Positions 1 through 10,651 of a DNA stretch of 64,000 nt are shown one piece after another. A model generated the notes under the pieces. The model did not search any database and was not told the DNA's origin. It was given only the letters and a program-made list of their open reading frames with translations. Made by a program: the position numbers and the translations under genes. Positions within the stretch are counted from its first letter, which is position 1. The number at the start of each line of letters is the position of its first letter. This stretch comes from Chalara sp. BL73 (taxonomy: Eukaryota; Ascomycota; Leotiomycetes; Helotiales): assembly GCA_918026815.1 (NCBI GenBank), contig CAKJVC010000010.1, positions 994,501 through 1,058,500 of the forward strand. The letters run 5' to 3'.

Positions 1-1143
1 AAAACCTCAGGAAGCTCTTTGAGAATCAAGTCTTACAAGAAACTGGTTTCTGTTAAAAAAAAAAACTACCATTTTGTGCCTGGATCGAAGCCCTATGGAT
101 ATATTACCCCACCAATATCCCGGATAATTGAAGTGCATGGGATATTCCTCTGTGGAAGCACAACCCCGCGATACCTCCAATTGGTTACCAATTCAAGAGT
201 TCCGGCTATTTATCTCAACGTATTCTCGACTCATGGCTGCTTAAGTATGCATCTGTATAGGTTAACTTACAGGGTCTTTGAGCACACTTTGAAGTCCGTC
301 CCTCTGGCTTTATGGAGCCAAGGTCGGCATATCTTGATAAGACGCAAGGCAAATCGTTCGCAACCCAAACGGCGATGATAGATAGTAATTAAAATTTGAG
401 GGGAGACAGAGCACCCATGGGTGAAAGCAGTGAGAGGTGATGACACGAAAACCGACCATAAATGGATAATTCGAATAATAAATACTAAACCAGAGCAGTT
501 GGTTTGCTTCTTCTGTCAGATAGAATTTGATAAAATAACCGCATTCTTTCAAAATGAGGGAAAGCTCTCCCAGCCTTCTGAGGGAATTGTGGCTCCGTCG
601 GCGAAGTTGAGAGGGCCGAAGACGGCCAAGTCGCTGACGCCGGATGTGGACCCGTTTTCGAAGCTGGCGTAGCACAACATATATTGACAAAGCCTCCGTC
701 TTATAAGAGGTGCACGACGGATATTAAGCTCTCATTCGACCGTGCAATATAGCCAAGCAATTTCATAATCTATTTCATGTGATAAGCCCCAACCCTAGGG
801 TCTCCCTTGACATCGGCAATCCTGATCATCGTACCAGCATTTCGTCTTACTTCATGGGGTAGCGAACATCTAGTTCCACGATCAGCAGTGCCGTGCTAGA
901 ACAGTTTCAGACTGGATATGCCATTATACGGTTAGCAATGTCAATTATTGGTATGACCATAGGCGTCGATAGAATCGTGCGTGAATGTCCGATTCTGTAG
1001 GAATAAACCGCCCCTCAAAAGGTAATAAAATGATCACAAAACAAACTTAACAATTGAGATTAAAACACCGGTCAGAGGCTTCAAAATGAGAGAGGTGATC
1101 GGTAAATTTAAAATTACAGCTGGGTGCTATATGGAGGGGTCAA
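1..1143. other. no supported gene
   Basis: No reading frame here has recognisable homology. Open frames at 19-378 and 421-672 overlap weakly coding sequence (see rejected items). The right part is the 3' flank of the minus-strand paraoxonase-like gene. Confidence 0.5.
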
Positions 1144-2513
1144 TTACTTCCGACTCTCACAAACAGTGATATACGGAGAACTGAAACCGCCCAAAAAGAA
1201 CTTATCTGTCTTTGCATCGTGAACTGCGACAGTTGAGACAGGCAGATATTTCGCCTCAGCGTCTTCGAGAGCTTTGGTTACCTCATATCTGAGCTCTCCG
1301 CGCTCGCCTATCGACTTCCGAATCCGGAAGATAGACGCTGCGCAGTCAACATTGACAGGATCTGAGATGGCTTTAATGAGACAGATAGGGTCTGGAAAAC
1401 CAGCGCTGTTGATTTGTTATCTTAGCATTTATTCTAATCGGTTTCGTTAGGGATGGACTTGCACGAAAATGTCTCCGTTTTCGTCGATGGACAGGTTGTC
1501 AAGTCCCATGCCGATGATAATTTCATCAATTTTTAGTAGTGAGCCGTTATCCTGGCGTGAGTAAACTTCAATTCTGAACTTTGTGGATTGTGCAACGTAG
1601 TAAAGGCCATCTTTGTCTTTGGTCATTCCATTGGGGAAGTTCCCCTTCGGATATGCGATTCCACACGTACCATTTGAAGCACAATATCCGAGAGTGCCTG
1701 GGCAGTAGACGAAGGATAATTCTCGAAGCTATTTCATATATTAACGCTATGGCATCTATTAATGCTTAGATCACTTACTGCTCCAGTCTTATAGTTACCA
1801 TGATCGTTGGTGAACATAAAACCTCCATCCCCAGTTGCAGAGACGCTGTTAGGGGTCTGAATAGCGTCACTATGGAAAGTCTTCACGTGATCTAGCTGAG
1901 AAGAATCCCTCTTCAGGTCAAATGCTTCAATAGTTGAGTTGGCACCCAATTTCGTCGCATCTAGCAGTTGTCCTGATTCGTCAATGGGAGGACGATGGTT
2001 GATCATCCAGAGTCGTAATAGACCATTCTCAAGAGCTTCGATATCAAGCCCATGAACATCTATCTCTCTCCCACCAGTGGCTGACTTGTACCTTTCAGTG
2101 ATATCTAGCTTGTGCAAGCCGAAAAGACCATCCTCCCCAGGCTCATCAATTTTGAGGACGGACACGTGATCTGTGAGTGCTCTCCCAGAACTATTGTATT
2201 TGGTGCCTCTGTTAGTGTTAGTCCGACCTCTTTTTTCTCTCGTTGCATGTGATTACCCTGGCGACCAGGATTGGCGGGATATACTAGTCGAACAAGCAGC
2301 ATAAAGAGTGCGGCCCTCGCTGTCCAGAGCCATATCTTCACAGCTCTCCAGCAAGGGGTGGCGCAAACGTCGACATGTGTACGGAAACTCCTCGATGCGT
2401 TGAATTGTCCTTCTAAGTCCGATAGCATAGAAGATAAAATCGTGCAGGAAGTTCTGCCATAGTATGCCGCTCAGGATCACGACCACTCCGAAAACGAAAG
2501 GTTTTGCACCCAT
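1144..2513 (-). CDS. paraoxonase/arylesterase-like lactonase, membrane-anchored
   Basis: Predicted calcium-dependent lactonase/esterase of the six-bladed beta-propeller paraoxonase family. Four exons on the minus strand (2513-2257, 2208-1779, 1728-1463, 1405-1144) encode 404 residues. A hydrophobic stretch at residues 6-20 should be a signal anchor, as in animal PON1. Family landmarks are present: the Glu-Asp calcium ligands (E59, D60), a His in VHGLDI (H138) at the catalytic-His position, Asn in TPNSVSATG followed by FTNDHG, Asn in FPNGM, and the Asp-Asn pair of LDNLSID. The C-terminus, SSPYITVCE, is also typical. Exon 2 starts at 2208 because only that acceptor keeps the frame and yields the expected NSSGRALTD segment. 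The third intron is GC-AG. The physiological substrate is unknown. Family assignment is firm; enzymatic activity is inferred. Confidence 0.88.
1406..1462 (-). other. GC-AG intron (PON-like gene, intron 3)
   Basis: The only splice that preserves frame and the expected DIFVAGFPDP junction uses donor GCAAGT at 1462 and acceptor CAG at 1408-1406. GCAAGT is the canonical strong GC donor. No GT in the region has the required phase 2. Confidence 0.8.
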
Positions 2514-3428
2514 TGTGATGATTGCTTAGCTGATCGCTGATGCTCAAAATTGCTCTTTACAGGCTTCGCAAGTTTCTCGTAGAGATCATCAGGCAGTCGA
2601 TCACTGATACATAAGTTTGAAAACGGACGTGGTGGAAATGTGAACCCGGAGTACATCCGAGGTAAACTAACCCCATTTGATCCATGACGTTCTTTACTTC
2701 GTATAGCCGAGAGGCCTAAGCATAGTCAGCAGCCTGTTGTAAGTCTCCCGAGTTGTTAAAGAACTGCATTCTGATAAGTTTCACTTGAATAGGTTGAGGG
2801 AAGATGGGACCAAATTTGAAAGCTCAGAAAATTGTTGTGGGTTAAGGACAATCCGAATACCGTGAACCAATAAAACACCAAAGAAAAATAAATGAAACCC
2901 CCATTAGAATAGAGAACAGAAATTATTTCAGGGAGTTCAATCAGATCATGAATCAGGCATCTGCAAAGTAGTTATAACATGCAAATACAATGGGGAATAT
3001 GACTTGGGATCAAGTCACATGATGGTTAGGAATAGTCGTTATATATGGATCTACCACTTGACAGCCACATCTTGATTCTGCATAAGGGCATGCGAAAGCT
3101 AGATTCAAGGTTGCTGCCGCGTCGATGGAACCAAGCAGTTCATGCATGAGTGACTAGTCGCCAGTGGCTAACTGCGACGCCAGTGCTGTACGGTGTGGTC
3201 ACCAAAACTTGATACCTTGCTTCCAAGAAACATGCTCCATAGCCGAACGTCATGCCTACAGCAAACAAGATCAGAGAATGGCATCTACCTTATATATGAA
3301 CTTGCCTCTCAAAGGTTTGCACTTCTTATTTCTCATTATCGAAGTTCGATTGTCATCAATTTAAATCCTTTTTGTAACCTTGAAAAGATCGCACAAACTC
3401 GTTCAAGTTTTACTGCGAAGCCGCAAAC
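2514..3428. other. intergenic, divergent promoter region
   Basis: This lies between the 5' ends of the paraoxonase-like gene (minus) and the 94-residue membrane protein gene (plus). A TATATA-like element sits near 3289-3296, about 135 bases before the ATG at 3429. No coding signal was recognised. Confidence 0.45.
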
Positions 3429-3783
3429 ATGGTGTCCACATATCTCATTGTTTCTGCTGTTATCGCGATTATCGCCGTTGCTCTGGGAGTTGCATATACA
3501 ACTGGTGCTGCTGACCCATTGATTGAAAAGATCGGCATCTTTTTCTTCAAGGCGAAAGCAGAGGCTGAAGCGAAGAAACTTCAGGCTCAAGGATTGAAAG
3601 AAGGGGAGGATTTCCTCAAGAGTAGGTCACCTCTTGTTTCGGTTATTACATCTTGTATATCCTGTATACATGCTGATCTGTGCGGTATCAGGTGATCTAA
3701 AGGGCAACCAACAGGCGGATCAAGTCAAAGAGAGATTAGGTAACCTTGGTGGTGGTCTTGGTGACTTGAAGAAGCCTTTCTAA
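3429..3783 (+). CDS. small single-pass membrane protein, 94 aa
   Basis: Two exons (3429-3621 and 3692-3783) join in phase 1 to give 94 residues. The N-terminus is one hydrophobic segment (about residues 4-23). An amphipathic, charged stretch rich in Ala, Lys and Glu follows (about residues 38-60) and probably forms a helix. The C-terminus is Gly-rich and ends in LKKPF. Without splicing the frame would run into intron sequence, and the 70-base intron has good GTAGGT and ATCAG borders. I do not recognise a named family. The structure suggests a small tail-exposed organelle or ER membrane protein, which is inference only. Confidence 0.72.
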
Positions 3784-4953
3784 ATGTAGCTTGCGGGTGT
3801 CGGACGGAGTCTGGGTAGCATTGAAAAGGTCTCAATAGTCGAACATGACGCATGACAAATACGACGGGGATGGTTTGGGTGTTTAAGATGAAGAAACATG
3901 TATTAATGGGTTTTGTATAGTGTTGTCTTGTGAGAAAGAAGGAAAAGTTGCAGGCGTTTGTTGATAAGAATACGGTTGATGTTTGGTGCTGTTTAATTGT
4001 TGAGGAAATCGATGCGCGGATTGTGTACGTTTAATAGAGTCTTCTTAATAATGAAATGACCATGAAAGATTGTCTTGCGGCTTCGATACAGTTTCATTCA
4101 CGCAAGGGAGAGGAGTGATTATCCCGCGAGGTAACACCGGGAGCGGAAACAAAAAAGGGAGCGAACGATAAACATGTACCGAGGAGAGACTGAATGGAAG
4201 CACACACGCAGCAGGTCTGAGCGCCAAGATCAACGCCACGACATGATTTTGCCACGGCCCAGCCCAGCCCAGGAAAAAGCCATTGATTTAATTTAATCTT
4301 GTGTTTTTCCATATGTAGTCAGAGCAACTATCGTACAGGAGTAGTGCATACCTTTTCCTAGAAATCTCCGAGCTCCAAGCACCCATCCACGTTTCTGGGT
4401 TTTCCCCTGTGCAAATCCCCAGGAGTAAATGAAGTAAATGCATGGACATCAATCCGCAACCCTCGGCTACACTGACTGAACCCTGGATTACAATATATGC
4501 ACCAGCAAGAAAAAGAGTGATTGAGAGGTTACGTCACCAAGGACGGATGTTCCGGGGTCTGTTCGCTGTCTTTCTGTCACAATATTCGGCACAAGCGGGT
4601 CTGCTCGATTCATCATCATCATCATCAGCCTCGCCCAACTAAGGTAGAACTAGTCCAAAAAAAAAAAAGCCCTGCCCATCTTTCCTTTTCCTTCCTCCTC
4701 AATAGTTCGATATCTGTGCGCATTCCCTCCTCTCCGCTTCCCATCTCAATTGTACGATTAGGCGACGATGAGGTTTCTTTCCATTGTTCCTTTATAATTG
4801 GATCTTTCACATAATACTCAGCGAGGTTGGGTGAGATCCTTGTGTTCCCTGACATCGGCGGCGGTGCGGCGTCATTTGGCGAGTTACCCCCCCGCCTTCC
4901 CGTGAAACAACAGGTTGAATCCGTCACTCTCTCAACCTACGAGAGCTGCAAAC
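3784..4953. other. intergenic, no gene seen
   Basis: This stretch holds an (ATC)n microsatellite at 4611-4626 and a run of A at about 4658-4669. The pyrimidine-rich tract that follows is plausible 5' UTR or promoter sequence for the Ysc84-like gene. Open frames on both strands here are low-complexity shadows. Confidence 0.45.
4611..4626 (+). repeat. (ATC)n microsatellite
   Basis: About five copies of a CAT/ATC trinucleotide in the upstream region of the Ysc84-like gene. Confidence 0.7.
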
Positions 4954-7093
4954 ATGCAGAAGGTGACGGCTATTCTGCCGTCGTGGGATAAGACAAAGAC
5001 GAGCTCGAAGGCTGGCTTCGACAAAGGATGGAAACTTTTAGGTAAGTTACTCCTGCCGCAGAACCTCGGGAAGGCTGGGAATTGACAATGGGCAGATAAG
5101 ATCGGTACACCAGTCAACAGACTCTCGAACAAGGTCGGATCCGAAGCCTTTTGGCCGACATCCTTGGATAAGGAAAGCGACAAGGCGGCGAGGATCCTAA
5201 AATCATTCTGTAGTATGTATTCTCTCTAGTCTAGTGGGAACAATGTGGGCTGATCAATGTGGCAGAGGATGGTTTCTATACTGAAGAGGATCGCCCAACT
5301 AGCCTGGAAGGTCCGAGTCCGAAAACCAAACAGCGGGTTCTAAAGAAGATTCCAGAGAAGGTTATACAAGATGCGGTTGGTTTGGCAATATTTACTACTA
5401 TGCGGACAGGTCTTTGGATCTCGGGTGCTGGCGGATCTGGTGTCTTAATTGCGAGAAAAGAGGACGGCTCATGGTCCCCTCCATCCGGTATAATGTTGCA
5501 CACTGCGGGTTTAGGGTTCTTGGTCGGGGTTGACGTCTACGATTGCGTGGTCGTCATTAATAATCGCAAGGCTCTTGATGCCTTCACCAAGATCCGAGCT
5601 ACCCTAGGAGGTGAGATCTCCGCAGTCGCTGGACCAGTGGGCATAGGTGGAGTTTTAGAGAACGATGGAAAGTGGAAACAGGCGAAGTCAGTATTATTTC
5701 TTTCAGTATTGCGTCAGGCTAACGAAGAACCAGTCGGCCGGTTTTTACCTATCTAAAATCGCGAGGTTTCTACGCAGGCGTCCAAGTTGATGGCACTGTT
5801 ATTATTGAGCGAACAGATGAAAACGAACGATTTTATGGCGAGAGAATTGGCGTGGCAGATATTCTGGCTGGAAAGGCACGGCATCCTCCGTACTCCATCA
5901 AACTGTTGATGGAGACGGTCAAAGCGGCGGAAGGAAACAGTAATGTCGATCAAGGAACGTTACGATTGTTGGACGATATGCCTGCCCCCGCAGATAATGA
6001 GCTGTCAACTCCAACAATCGACGTGCCTGTATTCGGAATTCCTGAGCTAGATGATCCTGATCCATTCGGGGTGCTCGCTTTGCAAAAAGCCGGGTTGGAG
6101 ATTCGAGAAGCCGGCACAGGTGAGAGACCTTTGAGCTCGCAGTTCGACTTCAATCCAAGCCCCACAAGCCCTGTATATGGCAAGTTCCACCGCCTGAGTA
6201 TGGATACCTTAGCGACAAGGAGTGGCCGAGAGAGCTACTTATCGACCAGGAGCATCCGCACAAGGGCTAGCATGGATCGAGGCACACAAACAGACACAGC
6301 GGAAATGGGCACACAGACGGACGAGGTCATCACTCCAATTACTAGTCCAACCCATAGCAGTTTTGACCATACAAAAATCTCAGAGGAAGACGAAAAACAG
6401 GTGGTTCCTGAGCCAGAAGAGATAGATTACACGAAGATCGACCTTGGTCCGTATACAGGTTGGAATAACAACAGCCAGGATTTCGACGGTACCACTGCAG
6501 TAAGCGAGAGCCCGCGAGAAAATGACATTGAGCCACATTCCGAGGATAAGGATACAAGCTATCTGACGGAAGATGATCTTGATGACGAGGAAGAGCCTGT
6601 TGTTTTTGAGGTTGCTTCTTCACAAGCAACGGTGCTCACACCCCAAGTCATCAAGGCTCATGGAGGTTTGGTAAATATTCCCAAGAGGCCACCACCCCCA
6701 CCATTGCCTCCTCGTAGTAGCGCTAGATCAAGCAAGATTATGATCGACCAGGCCAGCGGAAAGAGCCCAACGAAGGGAGGGTTTGAGGAGGTTGATGTGC
6801 ACAGTGTAGATCGAAAGAGCGAGGACAGCAAGAGGAGCCACCAGCTCGAGCAGGCGAGCTCAATGGTCGATCTAGAAAAAGATACTCCTCGACCCGAATC
6901 ACTTAAGGGTCTCGGTATTTCAATGCCCAGAATTGATTCGCCAATGGAAGAGGCGGTGTCAAAGCCCGATGACGAGCCCGCAAAGAAGGGAAACGAGGAC
7001 GTGAAGTCTGTAATCACTTTTAAGCCAGACGTAGAGGAAGAAACCTTTCACAGTCTCCCAACAACGCCTATGGAGACTATGCAGGCAAAGTAG
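4954..7093 (+). CDS. Ysc84/SYLF-domain lipid-binding protein
   Basis: Four exons (4954-5041, 5096-5212, 5266-5686, 5734-7093) give 661 residues. Residues about 70-310 form the SYLF (DUF500/Ysc84) module: QDAVGLAIFTTMRTG, SGAGGSGVL, LGGEISAVAGPVG and SRGFYAGVQVDGT are hallmark blocks. In yeast this domain binds phosphoinositides and actin at endocytic sites. Yeast Ysc84/Lsb3 carry a C-terminal SH3 domain, but this protein has none. Instead it has a long acidic, disordered tail with a proline run (residues 528-535, PPPPPLPPR) that could be an SH3 ligand. Two TQT motifs at residues 393-395 and 402-404 resemble dynein light chain docking sites. The ATG at 4954 opens exon 1 directly and gives the usual fungal N-terminus. 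Cortical or endosomal localisation is inferred from the family. Confidence 0.9.
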
Positions 7094-7711
7094 AAAGGAT
7101 AATCATTCATGAGGCACGACTTAATTTTCAGATTTTATGTGGCGAACGGTTGGGATGGCTGGGTTTTGGGCACAGTCCAGCTGGAGCGCTTCGGAATGGC
7201 GTTGGTTGGAAGATCTGAAATGAAGGTCTGTGATGGATGGACGGGCGACCTAAGGTTGGGTTGCTGAGCGGCATATACTCTTTAAACGTAATGTTTTGTT
7301 TGGTAATGAGAAATGGTTGTGACCGGATTTCTAGGGGTGATGTTCCATGTTTGGCTACAATTCGGGTTGCAATATCTTGTTATCACCCAAAACTTTGAGT
7401 AATAGAAAGTAGTGTTCAATGACATTTTTACTTCGAGGTATTCTTCAACCTTTCTCGAGCGTCGCCATATCTTCACGATAGTTCCCGTCCCTATCTCAAT
7501 CTAGATAACAAAAATGGCTGCATTCCATGTCACGACTCCACATCAAACTATTGGAGAATGTTAGGTTGCTAAGTCCGAAATGGAACTCTAAAGACATATT
7601 CCTCCTGCCTCTAGCTCATTGCTTTTCACCTCGCACTTGAAATCCTTGCTTCTCTAATCTAGTTCAAGTATAAAATGACTGGAGCGATGTCGGCCAAGGA
7701 TAACTCAGGTG
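7094..7711. other. intergenic, no gene seen
   Basis: The 3' flank of the Ysc84-like gene, with no recognisable coding or structural element. Confidence 0.5.
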
Positions 7712-8105
7712 TTATACTATTTTAATACATTTAAAGGCAGCCCGAAGTTTCTCAGTCTTTTTCCTTTTTTAGACTGCTTTAATAGCAGTCAGTTTTCGAG
7801 ATCGTCGATTTGCCAATACAAACCCAGGTTCGAACGACTGGGTAATGTTCATAAGAACTCTGATCTGATCCATGCAGCTCTTAAGTAGCTCAGTAGTCGG
7901 TGTATCTCGACCATATTGCCGTTCGTGAGCCTCGGCCTTTCTAAGGCCATGGCGAGCAGCCTTAGCCTCTTGGTGACACCTCGAACATCTTCGGGGCCTT
8001 TTGAATTGACTCCCAGAAGTTGAACAATAGTCTAGTGCTCTGGGCAAGCTGCGCAGCAACAGATACAATCGCGATAACGCTGGCTGCTACAGAGAGACTA
8101 TCCAT
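7712..8105 (-). pseudogene. relic of fungal STAND (NLR-like) N-terminal domain
   Basis: Reading the minus strand from the ATG at 8105 gives MDSLSVAASVIAIVSVAAQL and then LLFNFWESIQKAP. This is the typical start of the fungal N-terminal domain found on STAND/NACHT and ankyrin proteins. A frameshift after KAP moves the homology (DVRGVTKRL) to another frame. A second shift leads to QIRVLMNITQSFEPGF and RKLTAIKAV, where a stop codon (7769-7771) interrupts the frame. Homologous-looking sequence (EKLRAAF) continues past that stop to 7712. No nucleotide-binding domain or repeats follow, so only the N-terminal module survives. Such proteins act in non-self recognition and programmed cell death in fungi; this copy cannot be functional as read. 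Confidence 0.75.
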
Positions 8106-8934
8106 GACATAAAATGGGGCTGTTTCTAGTTCCAGTGCTTGAGATTAAAGCAATCTTAAAAGACTGCGTTCGTCGATATCGTGCGGCGTTATAAAGGCAG
8201 CACTAAAAATCCACAGATTTTGGTTGTTGCCACAATCTTGGTCTAATAGAACTAGTAGATCGTTTATAGTCACGTTCGCGTTAGATAAATCGCCTAAGAA
8301 GCTAATGATGCTTCTTTTCGAGCATTGTTAAGATAAGCTTGAATAAAACGGTGATATTTGAGTGTGTAAGCCAGCCACTCACTAATGCGGGGCGTCCCTA
8401 GCAATGCAAATTCAAAAGCACATATTTTCAGCAATTAAAGAACCGAGTTCAAGGTTATGGTCTTGCCCCTGTATTCCCAGGCTTTTATCGATCAAATTTT
8501 CGCATTCGCACTCGGAGTATTCCAGTCCCATCTATATCCTCGCCATATCCAGCACCCCTCTTACTCTAGCTCAATGGCATATTAGTTGCTTAAGAACATT
8601 TTCTGGAAGTTTTTAAACGACTATCAAGACATAGAAAGCGACTGTGAGTGTTAACGCATAGAAATCCTGATTTCAATGGCGGTAGAGTTCTCATTGTCTT
8701 GAAGTGAACAACTGGTTCGCATTCATATAAATTGAATGTTTGAAGTGCGCACGCACAATAGATTAGATGTCGTCAAGCGTCAACATATGTAAAGCACCGA
8801 TTAAGGTAGAAGTTTCATTTTCGCAAACCAATCGTACATAATTCGCATCACGCCATACAACTTAGTCCTCTGTCAATAAGCCACCTAAATATATATATCG
8901 CCCATATGTCTATACTTTGGCATCTACGCTAAGT
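8106..8934. other. intergenic, no gene seen
   Basis: AT-rich sequence between the STAND relic and the 213-residue gene. The open frame at 8404-8616 has no protein-like features. Confidence 0.45.
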
Positions 8935-9644
8935 TTAATTTGTCCCATCTTCCATCTCCTCATCCTGAGGTTCTCCCTCTGCTGGCCCATTCATCTCTAC
9001 GTCGTTTGGACTCCCACCATCCCCTACATCTCCGCCTTCACCTTCACCGCTCCCTTCTGTTGGAGCCTCAGTAACAGCATGCTCACTAATAGAAAATACA
9101 TAAACAATCTCAGTCTCGATCTGATCGGCATCTGCACCGACGATTGTCTGGACTGGATCAACCTGATAATCACGAAACTCGCCATACTCCAAGACGATGC
9201 AGTGTCCTGTGCCGTCTGTTCGTCGAAAGAGAACCCCCCACATAGGGACGGACGAGTTTTCAGCGTATGTGCGGAACTTGAACTCGGCTGCATTTTCCAC
9301 TTTATAGGTACTAAAACCGAATTAATATCAGTGAACTGAGCATTTCTCAACCGTGGACGAATACTCTGTAGAGCTTACAAAATTTGCTTCCCCGTCTCAT
9401 TCAACATTTGTGCCACTTTCTCAATAGTTGGCTGATCTGATTCAGTATTGGGCTGCATTTGTTCTGTTTCTGTGAGATAGTCGCTCAGCGATTTTCCCAG
9501 CAGGTGTGCGATAGATAAGTAGACGCAGTTGTTATTTAAGCCGTATTCATTAGGATGACTTAGTGCCAAATTAGCGAACCTCGTACAGAGACTGTCAACT
9601 GTGTCGTAGATGATCTCCAGGGCTTGCTGGGTGCTGTCTGCCAT
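8935..9644 (-). CDS. hypothetical protein with papain-like Cys/His arrangement and acidic tail
   Basis: Two exons (9644-9379 and 9310-8935) join in phase 2 and encode 213 residues. The acceptor at 9311 is used because the nearer one leads to an immediate stop. Residues 1-140 look globular. The block NNNCVYLSIAHLLG places a candidate nucleophile at C40 at the start of a helix, and TGHCIVLEYG places H125 at the start of a strand, with D136, Q138 and D140 just after. That order and spacing resemble papain-like fold cysteine peptidases, including papain-fold toxin domains. The last 60 residues are low-complexity Gly/Glu/Asp. There is no signal peptide. It is divergent from the acidic-tailed gene at 10652. 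The existence of the gene is fairly sure; the enzymatic reading is inference from motifs. Confidence 0.68.
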
Positions 9645-10651
9645 CTTGAACTATTTTGGAGAAGGGCTTGAGTTTGATTCTGATTGGATTTAGTGGGTGA
9701 GTGGTGCTTGCTGGACAGAAGTAAAAGGAAGGGAACAGCCTCTTTTTATATTCAAAACCTGTTTTCCGCGAGCGGAGACTTATCTCCACTGCATTATATT
9801 TTGGAGCATGGACGTTGCTCGAGTCTCAAATATTTCTCATCTCGATGTAGCCTTCCAAACAAGGATGGACATCAACTTTTCAGCTCGGATGGGTCGAAAA
9901 CAGCTGCCACCATCTCGCGTCCTGATCAGCTTTCCAGTTTCTGGCACGCCAAGAAACGGATCATACCACTGAAACTCCATGCGCTTTCAAACACTTATCT
10001 TCCAGTTCATACAGTACTCCTGATATATTGCTTTCCTAATTCAACATTTAGTGCTCACTGCCCAGATGCGCGTCGTTAAGCCCTACCGCTCATCCTTTGC
10101 TGACTGATGACGCCAAGACCTTGGTAATACCCGAGCCGAATAACGATTCAGCTATGCAGGAAACCCGAGCATTAAGTAAATCAAGAAAATAAGCTGTGGC
10201 GCACCACAGGATCGACGAGACCATAAATTGACCAGTAGATAGAGCCTCAGATCTGCTACAAATCTTAGTAGAGCGAGCCGATGCGACTGTGATAAAAGGA
10301 TAAGCGGGGAGGGGTTATTAGATAGCCTTTAGCTTAAGGTTCTGGATCCTAATCCAGGCAATGGCCATCAAACTGCATGCTTATCCCGCAAGGCTTAAGT
10401 AATCAGCCTTGATAACTTAATGTAGAGATATAATGAATAGATCTTTATGTATAATTTTACACCACTCAGCTGATTGTCGAGCTGAAATTCAAAACAAAGG
10501 GGTTCTAATGCAGGCAGCTGCGGCCAGTTGATAAAGGGCAGTGGTCCTCCCTCACATCAGCCAAATTGCGTGGTCGGGAGCATATTGTCTTGCAAACTTT
10601 GAGACAATAGAATACCAGCCCAGAGAATTTAACATTGTAACTGAAACCATA
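9645..10651. other. divergent intergenic region of the small-gene pair
   Basis: A 1 kb shared upstream region between the 213-residue gene (minus) and the 252-residue gene (plus). Overlapping plus-strand open frames (9684-10079) have no protein-like features. No tRNA or element was recognised. Confidence 0.4.

Noticed and set aside
312..672. Possible spliced gene tail (frames from 312 and 494 ending SLTPDVDPFSKLA)
   Set aside because: The two pieces look somewhat protein-like and a GTAATT donor with a CTAAAC-CAG acceptor could join them, but no family or start is evident and the evidence is too thin to list as a gene.
7820..7845. tRNA-like T-loop string (GGTTCGAAC)
   Set aside because: Belongs to the coding sequence of the STAND relic (QSFEPGF); no acceptor or D/anticodon stems around it.
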